From: Taxawa tesnikishii (nom. ined.)
Taxonomy: Eukaryota > Ascomycota > Dothideomycetes > Dothideales
Assembly: GCA_030247885.1 (NCBI GenBank)
Contig: JAPDRO010000002.1
Span: forward strand, 62,001 to 126,000
Direction: 5' to 3'
DNA length: 64,000 nt
Shown: positions 9,625 through 21,317 of the stretch, piece by piece
How positions within the stretch are numbered: position 1 is the stretch's first letter
Layout: each line of letters opens with the position of its first letter
Notes under the pieces: model-generated
Seen by the model: the letters and a program-made list of their open reading frames with translations, nothing else
Database searches by the model: none
What the model was told of the DNA's origin: nothing
Program-made: the position numbers and the translations under genes

Positions 9625-11817
9625 GCCACTCTACAGTAAAATATCCTTATAGACAGGTCGCAGGAGCGAACAAGTGCGTGCCCTGGAAATGCTTCGCGCA
9701 GAAGGTCACTCCGGACCCGAAACCACCGTCTCGTCCTCGCGGTCTCACTGTATAGCGTGACACGAGAGCCACTTGGATCGCGTCAAGTCGTTTGTTGTTC
9801 TTGTACAAGCGGATGGTACAGCGCGCACATGCTGTAATTGCTACAACTTACGCCGTCAGGACTTTTGACCACGAGAGTGCCTCTGTTATGCGAACCGTCC
9901 TCCCTTTTGTGCACTCCTCTCCCGACAACATCCCATTTCCGAAAGGGCCGAGATGCACGGTCCCGGCCACAGCACGAAGCGACGTAAGAACAAGGCGTAT
10001 CGCGTCGTCCAGCCGTGTGCCCACATGAAAGGCTAAGCTCTGGCAAACAACCTGAGAACGGATGTCGGCGCCATCAAGCGGAACAGTTGCGCTACCCCTA
10101 GGAGACGCCGCAGGACGCGGGACGCCCGAGTTGACATCGATCACAACGGCCGGAGAAACCCTCTACTGCCTCCGTGAATGGAGACGAAGGTCTGCCGGCA
10201 CGCACGAGATGAGAGACTCTGATGATCCTTGACGCGGGTCTGGCGATCCCTCATTCGCGTGCAGCTCTGCCACAGGAGCGGCTCCTCGAAAGATCACCTA
10301 CACTATCACTGTTCGACGACAAACAGAGAAACATGCAAGTCGATCCGGTCAAGGTCCACGCGCCGTTGAGCTGTCAAATAGGCTCGTAAAGTTGAACGCC
10401 TCCAAATAACCTCATCCCCAGAAAATGCACCGTTCATAGCGGCTAGGGCACTGGCCCTGCGCAACAGACCGGGTCCAGAACTCTGTCTCTACCCCATCCC
10501 ATCCCGCCTCTGCCTGCACCATCCAAATTCAGCCCTCCGATTGTGCGGATTTGCCTCCACCAATACGCCATCAGCCTGAATTCGGGAGACAGAGCGCCGC
10601 GCCTCAGACTATGAAGGCGTTTCAACTTGCCCTGCTGGTCGCCTGTCACCAAACAAGCTTAACCCTTATACGCTTATTGGGTTCCCGCTGCGCGTGCTCG
10701 AGACAGGGTCACCGACACGGTCAACAGAACGGGACGATAAGATTCAGATTTGAAATCATGGTCCCTGAACACTGGAGGGCAATATCAGCACCTCTCCTGG
10801 TAGAGAGTAACGACCGGCAGCCAATCAGTGCTTATCTCGACGATGTTGCCCTTGGACCCGCCTGCACTTGTCTGCAGCTCGAGCGTTAAATGTCATGCTA
10901 ATAGAGCTGCCTTCGACTGACGGCCATGGTTGATGTCAGCAAAGGAACCTTATCGACTGCGACCTCATGAGTTCGGTCCAGGAAAGTATCGCTGTTTCGT
11001 TGTCTCGCTACCGAGTCGTCTGGGGTCTTCAATGGGTGCCCGTTCGATCAAGTCTCCAATCGCCACATTACCGATGATTGCTGGTAGTCCAGCAGCCAGT
11101 TGTCTGAGATGTAGCCCTCGCGTAACCGCTTGCAACTCTTCCATGTCCGGGCGTTTAAGCTTAGCCCAAAAGCATACCGGTACTGTTTCATCTTCTTTAC
11201 TCTTACAGTATCCGGTAGCATCCTACTAACAGTCAGATATCTCCTCCTCAGTAAGCGACCGCTCTGACAAGGCACGAGCTGCTGTAGATTCCCAATCTGG
11301 TAGTGAAGGGATACGACTGTTGATATCTGATCTCAGCACCGGACAACAGCTGGATCTACTATCCGCATTGGCCACGCTTGCTTTCGACACTGTAATGCTC
11401 ATGTTGCCACGACAATCCGCCATCCACGAGGGTACCGTTGTCGTCCCTGATGCCGTCCAATAACTTGCAACAGTGGAGGAATCCAGATGACCGATGTTGG
11501 ATCTCACTCCAGACGACCACGAATGACTGTGAATGACCAAGGGCAACTGTGGGCGGTGACTGTCTGGACAACCTGCCGTCTCCCAATGGGTAGGGATCCA
11601 TCTCTATTGATTCGGGTGACATGTCGCAGGCGTCGAGAATGGCTATAATAGATCCCTTCGTCCAACAGACGGACTTCTTCTCATCCCACTCTGCTATCTA
11701 TTGTCTAAAGCTAGCAGATCTGATCCAATTCTCTCCATTCAGTCTACTATTCTTCATCCAACCTACTAATCTCCCTCATCCTTCTATCCAACTATTTTTT
11801 AATCCAGAGCTATCAGA
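9625..11817. other. Intergenic, 2.2 kb
   Basis: No gene is supported. Frames are short and mutually overlapping on both strands. The last 200 bases (11640-11817) become strongly C/T-rich, which fits the promoter and leader of the giant wall-protein gene that follows. Confidence 0.5.
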
Positions 11818-14800
11818 ATGCATTTTCAAAACGTTGTTGTCGGCCTCGCTCTTTCTTCCTCCATCGCTTCCGCTCTTCCCCAAGCCATCTTTGGCAGGGA
11901 TGCAGTCGCAGCTGCGGACGGCGAGAAGTTCGCGCGCGAGCTCTCGCTTGGCGCTGGTGCGACCATCGGGGCCGCCACGACTGCCAGCTCCATCAAGCCA
12001 ACAGGCACGAGCTCCCAAAAGTCTTCGTCCTCGACTCTGAAGAGCAGTTCCCACTCCTCCAGCCACTCGACGCCAAGCAGCAGCCACCTCAGCTCTGCTT
12101 CGACCCACTCGAGCAGCCACCAGGCCTCCGCTGCTACAAGCAAGAGTAGCAGCCACTCCGTTTCTCACGCCGCTTCGTCTTCCGTTCATTCTTCTGCTAA
12201 AATATCTACTTCTTCCACTTACTCTAATGCTAATATTAACACTTCGACCCGCACTTCGACCCACCCTACAACCCCGAGCCTGGCTAAGAGCTCTAGCAGC
12301 CAGACAACCACAAAATCCTCCAGCCATTTGTCCTCGCACACAGCGTCCACCTCTGCTCACTCTTCCGCCAAAGCGTCCGTCTCGGTTGGGCAGAAGTCCG
12401 CATCGCTCGCTTCGTCCGCGCACCTCAGCACTACCAGCTCGGTCAATAGCTCCAGTACCCGTTCGAGCACTCACACCAGTGCAGCTGCGACAAGCAGGGC
12501 TTCGACATCCTCAGCTCATGTTTCCTCCTCCGCCCACAGCTCCAGCATTCAAAGCAGCTCCAAGGCGGCGCAATCTTCGCCCTACACTGTTCCGGCTTCG
12601 TCCAAGTCGTCTTCGAAGGCTCAGTCCAGCCTCACTTTGAGCGAGACGCACAGCTCTGCGAGGTCGAGCACTTCTGCTGCCTCCACTAAACCCAGCACTC
12701 TGGCTGCTCAATTTAGCTCCGTGGTGGTTAAGGCTCCTAGTGTCGGTCCTGTGAGGGTGCCAAGCGGAGTCTCTCTTGCCCCTGAGAGTACCTCGAAATC
12801 CTCTAGTCAAACGAGCTCCCATACCTCGAGCCACGCTGCTTCGTCCACCACGAGCATCCATACGAGCTCCTCGCACCCTGCGAGCAGCAGTCTGAACTCG
12901 GGTTCCGCTATTGCTTCTTCGTTGGCTGTACGCTCTTCTTCAGGGGCCCGCTCTTCGTCTGCAGTCCATCCTTCGTCGGCAGCTGTTCACTCTTCATCCG
13001 TTCTAGCGAGCCAGGCTGTGTCTTCTTCGCACACAAGCTCGAAGCCATCATCAATCAGCATCTCACACAGCACGTCTGATGCACACACGATCGCCGTGAC
13101 CTCAATCGGCCCGAAGTCATCGTCGCAACCCGTGTCCGCCTCTTTCGCTAAGTCTAGCAGTTCAAGCGTCGTGCACCCGGTGTCGTCCAGCTCCGCCAAA
13201 GCGTTCACGTCATCTGTGCCCAACTCGTCTGCCAGCAAGCTTGCTTCGCTTGCAGGCTCGAGCAAGGCGGTTGTGAGCCCTTCGCATGTAGCATTCAGCT
13301 CGCAGCAGAGCTCTGCTCCAGTGTCCTCGCAACACGCTTCGACCCCTGCGTCTCACGTTTCTTCCGCGCCAGTTTCATCCAGCCACGCCACTTCCTCGTC
13401 TGTCGTCGCAATCCCCACTCTCGGCCCTGTGAGATTGCCAAGCGGTCTGTCTCTTGCTCCAGTTTCATCCAGCAGTACTTCTGTGCGCTCGAGCAGCTAC
13501 CCCAGCGCATCCACTGTTCCTGCTAGCTCGATCGTTAGCCATGCTAGCTCTTCTAGCATTCGTGCTTCCTCAGCTGCGGTCCCTGCTAAGTCCTCTGTTG
13601 TTCAGAGCACTTCTGTGAAGGTGTCTGCTGCTTCTACAAGCGCCTCGTCCGCAGCGGCCAAGCCCGTGGTCTCTGCAGCCGCGTCTGTATCTCACGCAAC
13701 GTCTTCTTCCGCTAAGAGCTCTGCTGCTGTCAGCTCCATGGCGCCATCATCTATGCGCGTCGCTACCCCTGTGCCTATGGCCTCTAGCTCGAAGGCTGCT
13801 GCTTCCGCACCAGCTGTTCCCAGCTCCAAGGCCGCTCCGGTAGTCTCCACTTCGACGGCCGCTTCTCCTTCGGTGCCAGCGATCCCTAGCTCGAAGACTG
13901 CAGTCCCTTCCGTGCCAGTTTTGTCTAACTCGAAAAGCAATAGTCCTTTCCCATCGGTGGCCACAAGCTCTAAGACTGCTATTCCGATTGTGGTCAGCTC
14001 GTCTTCTGCCAAGCCCTCGATCACTTCAGTCCAGTCCAGCATGGTGGCATCACATCCTTCCGACAGCAGCGCCGTCTCATCAAAGACTTTCGTGGTTGTT
14101 TCAAGCTCCGTTGCCGCGCCCTACTCCGCTAAGAGCCCATCTACTCTTGCGACTGCAGTCTCTTCCAAGGCCCTAACCTTTTCCTCAGTTGCGCCTGTCA
14201 GCTCTCAGGTCCTTGCAAGTTCGAAGGTCGGCAGCCTTACTTCATCGGCTTTTGCGACATATGCCTCTTCCGTCACCGCTCAGTCATCCACCGCTGGCAT
14301 AACCCTCGCTCCTGGCAGGGTCGTCAGCGGACTTTCCCTTGCACCTGAGGCATCCAGCACTGTCTCGGGTGGCGTCTCTTCCCGCGCTGTGACCTCGATC
14401 AGATCTAGCAGCAGTATTGCCTCCGTCAGCGTTAGCATATCTGCCATGTCCAGCTCGAGTACCCAGATCCCAGCAGCTTCGACTTCGTCCACAACACTGA
14501 GCCAGACCACCGTGGCTGCGCAGCAGTCTACGACTGTGCCAGCCAAGGTGGTTACCGAAACGCCGGGTCTTGTACAGAGCAGCTCTGCGTCTTCCAGCAC
14601 TCTTGCCCGCTCGAACTCGCTCGTCGGTGCAAGCTCCTTCGTCCAAAGCTCGTCGGTCAATGCTCTTCCCTCGCCGGTTGCCCCATCTTCTAAGGTTTCT
14701 AGCTCGAGTGTCTCGCTGGCAGCTACCGCTCCAGTTGCGCCAAGCAGTTCCTCCTCCAGCGGCAAGATCACTACTGCATCCCAGGTATCTAGCAGCGTAG

Positions 14801-17800
14801 CTTTGGCCGGTGCACAGACCACCTCCATGGCCAGCTTTTCGGTCGCTCCGCTTGCATCCAGCGTCGTTGTGTCGGTCACCTCTGCTCCAGCGGTTTCCAG
14901 CACTTCTGTTCCTATCCGTGAGCCCGTTCCCGTTACATCTGGTGAGTCGTTTTTTCTTCTTCCTCTACTCAACTGCAGGTCAATTCTTCCATCTTTCAAG
15001 GATCTGGTCCACGACCCGTCGCCGCTATCATCAGCACCACTTCCGCGGATCTGCCCGTGTCTCTCCCGGCAATGCTCAAGAATAGTTCGAGCAGTGGTTA
15101 CAGCACTACTGATGGCTTCGCGTCCCAAGCAACCGTACTCGCCTCTTTAGTCGAAGCAGACAGGGAAAACAGTGCATCATCCACATCGGCGAGCATCGTA
15201 GAATCTCTTTCTACATCCGAATCAGCATATCAGAAATCGTCGGCTCACCTTACAGCGGCGGTATCGAGTACTTCAGCGACTCCACCAGCGGCACCTTTGT
15301 CACTGAGCCAGCCAGGGAACTCTCCGTCTATCTTCGCCACGATTGCTGCTCAAGCTACGCTGTCAACCTCACAGCCGGCCGCCGAATTGGCCACGAACAG
15401 TTCGACGGTAGTACAGTCTGCTGTTGTGCCGACGTCAGCACATGCAGTGTCCATTGGCCCTGGCGGCCTCAGTCAGGCGACCTCGAACACGACCACATTT
15501 GCCGCACTTCCTACGCCACTTCCGACCTTCCCAACAGTCGACAGTGGGTCGGGTGATTACGTGCCTACGCAGTACACATCACAATACCTGCCCTCTTCAG
15601 CCGCGTCAGTGCCGATTTCCAGCACCACTGATAGCCAGAATTCAAGCTTGACCGTATCAACACAAACGTCGACCACCCTGAGCAGTGCGCTACCGCCAAG
15701 CAACAGCACCTCTGTGGCCAGCTCGATACCTGCCCCAACGACCGCTATCTCATCTTCAACCTCGGTATCCTCCATTGGCTCGGACTCGGCGACCAACCCT
15801 CAAAGCTCCACTGCTTCCGCGAGTTCTTCGGCCGTGGTTACCAACGCGCCCATGACATCGTCCTCGTTGTCTGCAGCGACACATGACTTGATACCATATC
15901 CAGTGGTCCCGAACTTGACAGTGAGCGCCAGCTCACTGGTGAATACTTCGGCATCAACCTCTGCCCCAAGCGTAACCGCCAGCTCTAAATTTTCCTCTCA
16001 GACCGTCAATTCGATCAACTCGACAGTTTCAAGCCAGGTCAGCGCTTCTGGACCATACGCCGCCTCTGACGCATCCGCATCTCCGCTAGTGGTGTCTTCT
16101 GTGATTGCGATTAATCCAAGTTCAATGCAACGTCCAGGGACGTCCACGGACTTCAGCGCGCAAATTGCCTTGTCATCATTTTCATCGGCAGCGGGGATTA
16201 CTCAAGGAGCACGGCCATGCCATCGAACAGCTCAGCTTCTGACACGAGTCCCGCGAGATCAGGATTTCCTACCGTTAATTCCCTGAGGGTGTCAAGTGGG
16301 ACATCGATTGCGCCGACGTCTGTTGCTACATCTTTGGGTAGTGCAACCCCGAAAGTCTGCAACCGTCAGACAATTTTATATCAATGCAGCTTACTACTAC
16401 ACCTATACGTGCAACCACTCCGGCAACCTCTGGTGTTCAAACGAGCTTGGGCAACGCGACCGCGACTGCAACACTGCCTGCAGTATCCTCATCCGTCAGC
16501 CTGGGCCATGCTGTCCCTGTGGTCTCCTCGAGTGCTTCTGTCGTTCCAACCGCACCATCAGCCTCCGATCCTCCTATTCCCACCCTCGATCTCAAGGCGA
16601 GCTGGTCAAATGAGCTCAACATCACTCTACCTACTGGATTCGAAATCCCACTGTCTGCTTCTGCTCCTAAATCAGCTGTTTATCTGGGAACGGTCATCGC
16701 TAACGGAGATTCTATAGCTCAAACTTCCACGTCCGTGTTCGGCACAGACGCAGCTGCGGCTACATCAAGCGCCGACCCGACCTCCATCGATGCTGACCTG
16801 AACGTCTCCCTCTCAGCTGACCTTCCCTCTTTTCCAACACTGACCACAGACATTCTTGCCGCTAGCGCAACCGTCGACGCAGGGATCGCCGCAAGCATCA
16901 CTGGTCTTGACGCCTCTGCCAGCGTAGGTGCAACGCTCTCTGCGGACCTTCCAGACGTTGCGACCGTTCTTGCCACAGCATCTTTGGGTCTCGACACCTC
17001 TCCATCTGCCACGCAGCTTGTTGGGGCTGACCTTGGAGTCACCGTCGGACCAGTCAGCGTCACTGTTGATGTTAGCTTGCCATCGGTTCCCACTCTAATC
17101 GCTCCTCTTGACGGCGACAATGACGATGACCCCAACGCTACGGACGGCTCGTCTATATCTCCGGTCCTCTCCGACATTACTAATCCCATCGCTAGCCTCC
17201 TTTCACAGCTTCCTGGATCTTTCCCGACTGATGTGCCCAGCCTTGCCACCTCTCCGCCAACCTCCACCGCCTCTGATGACGGCTCCATTCTTGATGCTGC
17301 CTCCACTGCGGTCTCTGGTATCCTTGACGGCCTTTCTACCGCTACCGCTGACCTTCTCGATCTTCTGACCGGTCTGCCCACCGACGCTCCGGTGGCCACG
17401 CCTGTTGCATCTCTAGTGAGCGGTGCAGGGTCAGCAGTCACATCCATCGCTGGCGATCTCTTTGATGACACCCATACTACCACCACTATCAATTCCGTTG
17501 TCAACGATGCAGGAGCTGCCGCGACTTCCATCCTGAGCGGAGTAGAGTCCGCTGCCACTTCTATCGTTGATGGCATCGTTGACGGTTCCTCCGTTCCCAG
17601 CAACATCATTGTCTCCGCAGTCTCCGTCGCCACATCCCTCGTCGGTGATGGTGAAGCCGCTGCTACGTCCGCTGTGGGAGGTATTGAGGCTGCTGCAACA
17701 ACACTTGTGGGTGAAGCGGGCGCGGCAGTGACTTCTCTCGCCGGAGAGGCTGCATCAGCTGCTACTTCCATCGCAGGTGAAGCGGCTCCTGAGGTCACCT

Positions 17801-18525
17801 CTCTTGTTGGCGGCGTTGAGTCCGCGGCCACAACCCTTGTCGGTGAGGCTGGCTCCGCCGCTACCTCCGTCGTCGGTGGTTTGGGCTCAGCTGCGACCGC
17901 CGCTGCTGGCGGTGTCTTGGACGGCGTTGGTGCCCTTTTGGACGGGGGTTCTGCAGCTACCCCTGCCGTTGATGGCTCAGCAGCTACGGCCTCTAACGCA
18001 CTCGGCGATCTTGGATCGGCCGTTACTTCCATTGCCGGTGGTATCCTTGACGGCTCTGCAACTACAACGACTGCTATCCTTCAGCCTGTGGTGACTGGTG
18101 TTGCTTCCGTCCTTGGCGACACCGGCTCCGCTGTGACCTCTGCTCTTGGTGGCGTCTTGGGTGGTGGCTCTGCTGTGACTTCTGCCGCTGGATCGGCTGC
18201 GACAGCCAGTTCTGCCAATGGAGGCCTCCTCGGCGGTGTCAACACCCTCCTTTCGAACATTCTTGTTGCGTCCCCGGCCAGCAGCACCTCCGCTGCTGCT
18301 TCCACTACTTCCACTGCAGGCTCTTCGTCTTCAGGTGGTGGTTTCCTCGGTCACGTTCTTGGTGCAGTGGTCGGCGGCGGTTCCGGATCCTCGACCGCCG
18401 TGCCCTCCACTCTCATCACCTCGACACGAACCTCCTCCTCTTCTTCCTCCAAGGCATCCGCGTCTCCTTCTACTACCACGAAATCTTCGTCTGGCATTCT
18501 CCGTCTCAGGTTCATGAAGCCTTGA
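11818..18525 (+). CDS. Giant secreted Ser/Ala/Thr-rich cell-wall protein
   Basis: About 2,216 aa. Exon 1 is 11818-14941 and exon 2 is 15001-18525; the 59-nt intron (GTGAGT...TTTCAAG) closes frame as TSG/SGPRP. Two one-base gaps in exon 2, at GGGG 16193-16196 and CCCC 16347-16350, must be bridged; with them the total is an exact multiple of three. A signal peptide is visible (MHFQNVVVGLALSSSIASALP). Residues 40-1500 are Ser-rich (SSS, SSH, SSK), a dense O-mannosylation target. An element near GPVR-V/L-PSG-V/L-SLAP recurs four times (about 12739, 13417, 14296, 16257). After about 16600 composition changes to Ala/Val/Gly/Asp with 11-residue repeats. There is no hydrophobic GPI tail: the C-terminus is GILRLRFMKP, so attachment is non-GPI or the protein is released. 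No enzymatic or adhesin domain is recognised. A role in surface coat, adhesion or hydrophobicity is inference. Confidence 0.75.
17653..17916 (+). repeat. Eight tandem 11-residue (33-bp) coding repeats
   Basis: Within the giant wall protein, eight consecutive units of exactly 11 codons follow the pattern x-x-A-A-T-S/T-hydrophobic-hydrophobic-G-E/G-x, for example EAAATTLVGEA, GAAVTSLAGEA and ESAATTLVGEA. Looser copies extend on both sides (about 17500-18200). Undecad periodicity is typical of extended amphipathic helices (group 3 LEA proteins, synucleins, apolipoproteins), where 11 residues make three turns. Units differ at the DNA level, so the array is old rather than freshly amplified. Confidence 0.85.
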
Positions 18526-18990
18526 AGCGGTCATCATGACACCCTCTGCGTCAGAATTTGTTCCTTTGTTTCATGCCATCATCACAAACATAATATGTGG
18601 ATCTCATCTCTTATGTATCTAGTTAGACCTTGACGGTCCTAATAGTAATATCACTCGTTCTTTTCTACGCACTTCGTATCCACGAAATCCGTGTCGTGAT
18701 TATCGCAGTACTCAATCACAGTCACTGAACCATCGGGGTCCTGGTATCTGTGTCTGCTATCGTCGTCATACCGGCTTTGACTAGCATCGAGGCCGCCCAT
18801 AGGTTACCCAAAATCTTTCAAGACGCCCGTTCATAGCGATATACAAGTCCGCGAACGCCTTACCTAAGCCGCCTGCAGAGCGCGGCGTCGCTGAAGGTGC
18901 AGGAGACGGGGGAAAGAGCATCGCTGGCACCACACTTCCAATCAACAGCCTGACGAAGTCTTGGTTTTCAAGTTCTACGACAGTGATGCA
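18526..18990. other. Convergent intergenic region
   Basis: 3' flanks of the wall-protein gene and the FAD monooxygenase gene. No open frame of interest, tRNA or repeat is seen. Confidence 0.5.
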
Positions 18991-20456
18991 CTAAGACGGG
19001 AAAATGCTCCTATGACGAAGTTCGGCCCGCATAGTGCGTTCCAGCTGAATGGTGCAGAGAACCTGGAAGCCTGCAGCCAAGTCGTCAACTGTAGCAAGCG
19101 CTGCGGCATACAGTCTCACACTGGTATATGAAATAGAATAGTAGTAAGCTTCTTCAACCCATATATGGCTGTTTACCCCATCCGTTTTCCGCGCACTGCG
19201 TTTCTGCTTAGTCGGGCCCCTGTTGATATCGAGAATCGGATAAAACGGCAACGGAAAACCCTCGTCTCTGGACTCGGTACTTCTCTCGAACTTGTTCGCC
19301 AACCAAGGCGTTGCCACGGCCTTGGAGAATGTCGACACGCCCACTTGGAACAGCCATCTCTTCCACGCTGACTCGGGGTGCGCAATTTCCGGAACGAAGG
19401 AGGGGATCTCCTGCGCCTTCTCGACAAATGGGCGAAAGGTGGTTTCGTAAGCCTCAAGCGCTCTCCGCGGATTTTCGCCGTCATCAAGCTTGCTTAGTTC
19501 GCCTGCGAGGACGTAGGCGCCTGTGATGGCCAGACTTGTACCCATGCCTGTGAGTGGCGTCGGGGCACACGCGGCGTCCCCCAAGCACACGACGCGATTG
19601 GCGAACCATCTGGTCATCTTGATCTGTTGGATCGCTTGGAAATAGAAATCGGACGTATGACCCATGGCGTTCAAGAGTCTCTGCGCCTGCCATCCAGCGT
19701 CTGCGAACTCACTTCTTAGGAGCTCTTCCTGCATTTGTCTGCCGCTCCTAGAAGCTCTTTGCCACGCCTTCTTCTGAATGTCGTTGCATGGCATGCGCGT
19801 AAACATCGCCCTGATGGTCCCATGTGGATCGGGCCTAAGAGTGATAATCTTCGATCCAAGAGCGTGGTAGATATTCCACCAGTCGTTGTCGCTTGCCAGA
19901 CGTGGAATAGTAAAGTACGCTGCGTACATGTCTTTGTCGATTATAGCAATCGAGTCCGGGGGAAGCATTGCTTTCGTATTTTGGACCACTGTCCATCAGC
20001 GGCGACTAAGAGATCGAACTCCTGCACATCTCCATTGCTTAACTCGACCTTGACCGCATCGGTCTCGTTCGAGATGACTTCCTTTACCGTAGTTCCGAAC
20101 AGGTAGTTGACATTCGGCAAGTCTTTCGTAGCCTCATACAGCACCGCAGCTAGATCACCTCTCAAGATCTCGAACTCCGAAGTCAGACTAACAGTGCTTC
20201 CCGGAAAGACTGCAAATGGCCGTCCCCTGGCGTCGATGAATTGGGTACCCTTTTCCGTCGTGTGGAACTCCCTAATCCGATCCAACAGGCCCATCGTCCT
20301 GATGGCGGTAACTGCGCTGCCTTTGATATCGATATTCTGGCCCTGGCGGAGTACAGACTGGCACTTCTCGACGAGCGTGATGCGTGCGCCGGCTTTGGAG
20401 AGGAACCACGCCAGCGTGGGCCCGGCGATGCCCGCTCCACTGATCAGGACGCGCAT
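18991..20456 (-). CDS. FAD-dependent monooxygenase (PHBH/salicylate hydroxylase type), one-base frame gap
   Basis: Group A flavin monooxygenase, probably hydroxylating an aromatic or secondary-metabolite substrate with NAD(P)H. It is intronless; bridging one base gives 488 aa. The N-terminus shows the Rossmann GxGxxG motif (VLISGAGIAGPTLAWFL) with an acidic ribose-binding residue at the end of strand 2 (ITLVEK). The middle shows the LLVAADGQWSKIRK motif (DG motif). The C-terminal half has the second FAD motif RVVCLGDAACAPTPLTGMGTS (GD). The frame changes at AAAG (plus 19972-19974 TTT): the two frames overlap so that WSKIRK is followed directly by AMLPPDS once one A is added. Either the base is missing from the assembly or the gene is freshly broken. 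There are no biosynthetic neighbours, so the substrate is unknown. Confidence 0.85.
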
Positions 20457-21317
20457 GGTGAGCTTTGATGCGTGACGTAGGGTTAGGGTCTGAAAATGAC
20501 TGCGTGTCTATGAGGGCTTATGATGGACTCAGGAACTGCAAAAGGTGAAAGAGAGTTAAACAAACGAGAAGAAGTCATCCGCAGGATTCATTTAAAACGC
20601 AAGGAACCCGCAGATGACACATAAACTTCGATAACGTCAAAGCATTGAACTAATGGGAAGGCCAGACTACTTCGTCGAATCCGCCATAGCCAAGACATCG
20701 TTGGTATCTCCATATGGAGTGTCGTTCAGGTGGCTCTCCACTTGGCGGCATCGAGAGATAGGTCCGAGGCGGCTTTTCCCCGCGGCCGCTAGTCCTATCT
20801 AGGCAATACCGCCGAGTTCCGACCCATCTTGGGAATCTATGGGACCGCAACAGCATGCCATACAGGAGGCACACCCCAATCAAAACTCAGAAGATCACCA
20901 GCACTAAGCCCTAAGCAGCAACAGATGTCCGCTTCACTCGTGCACGTCAGATGCTACGGACCGCGTGACAACTGAGTCTGCTATTTCGTCGTTCGTTAAG
21001 CTGGTATGTGGTTTTGGAGTCATCGCCGGCAATCAAACGTCTACCACGCGGGACGGAAAGGGTTGCAGAGGTTCGATACTATCGGTACTGCCATCTGAGC
21101 CAGCTACATGAGTAGCTTACAACACTGGAAATCTCACTGAAGTGGGAGCCATGCCACTGCGCCATCCCAGCCCCGGAAGCGAATGAGGAGACAAAGAAAT
21201 CAGAGAATCTGCCGGGAGCTACAGTCGAGCAAAGAAAGAAAACCAGTCGACCGCTTGTCCATGCCATGCCATGCCATGCATTCGCCTGAACGCCTCGCTG
21301 AGTGACACATCCGGTGA
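20457..21317. other. Intergenic
   Basis: No gene is supported. It contains a (CCATG)4 microsatellite at 21259-21278 close to the PARP stop codon, and the promoter side of the FAD monooxygenase gene. Confidence 0.5.
21259..21278. repeat. (CCATG)4 microsatellite
   Basis: Four perfect pentanucleotide copies just downstream of the PARP coding region, likely in its 3' UTR. Confidence 0.85.

Noticed and set aside
14280-15128. 282-codon open frame on the minus strand
   Set aside because: Antisense to the Ser-rich part of the same gene. It runs across the intron and has no family motif.
16172-16389. Two extra introns (GTCATC...AACAG and GTTGCT...TGCAG) that would also restore frame in the giant protein
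   Set aside because: Both donors are poor. The second would delete well-behaved coding sequence, and one added base at GGGG and at CCCC explains the frame more simply, as in eight other genes.
16719-18032. 437-codon open frame on the minus strand
   Set aside because: It lies antisense to the Ala/Gly/Ser repeat block of the giant wall protein. The repetitive codon pattern there avoids stops on the complement; there is no own start context or domain.
18991-20456. Calling the FAD monooxygenase a pseudogene
   Set aside because: A single A missing from AAA is the only defect and matches the assembly-wide pattern. All motifs are intact.
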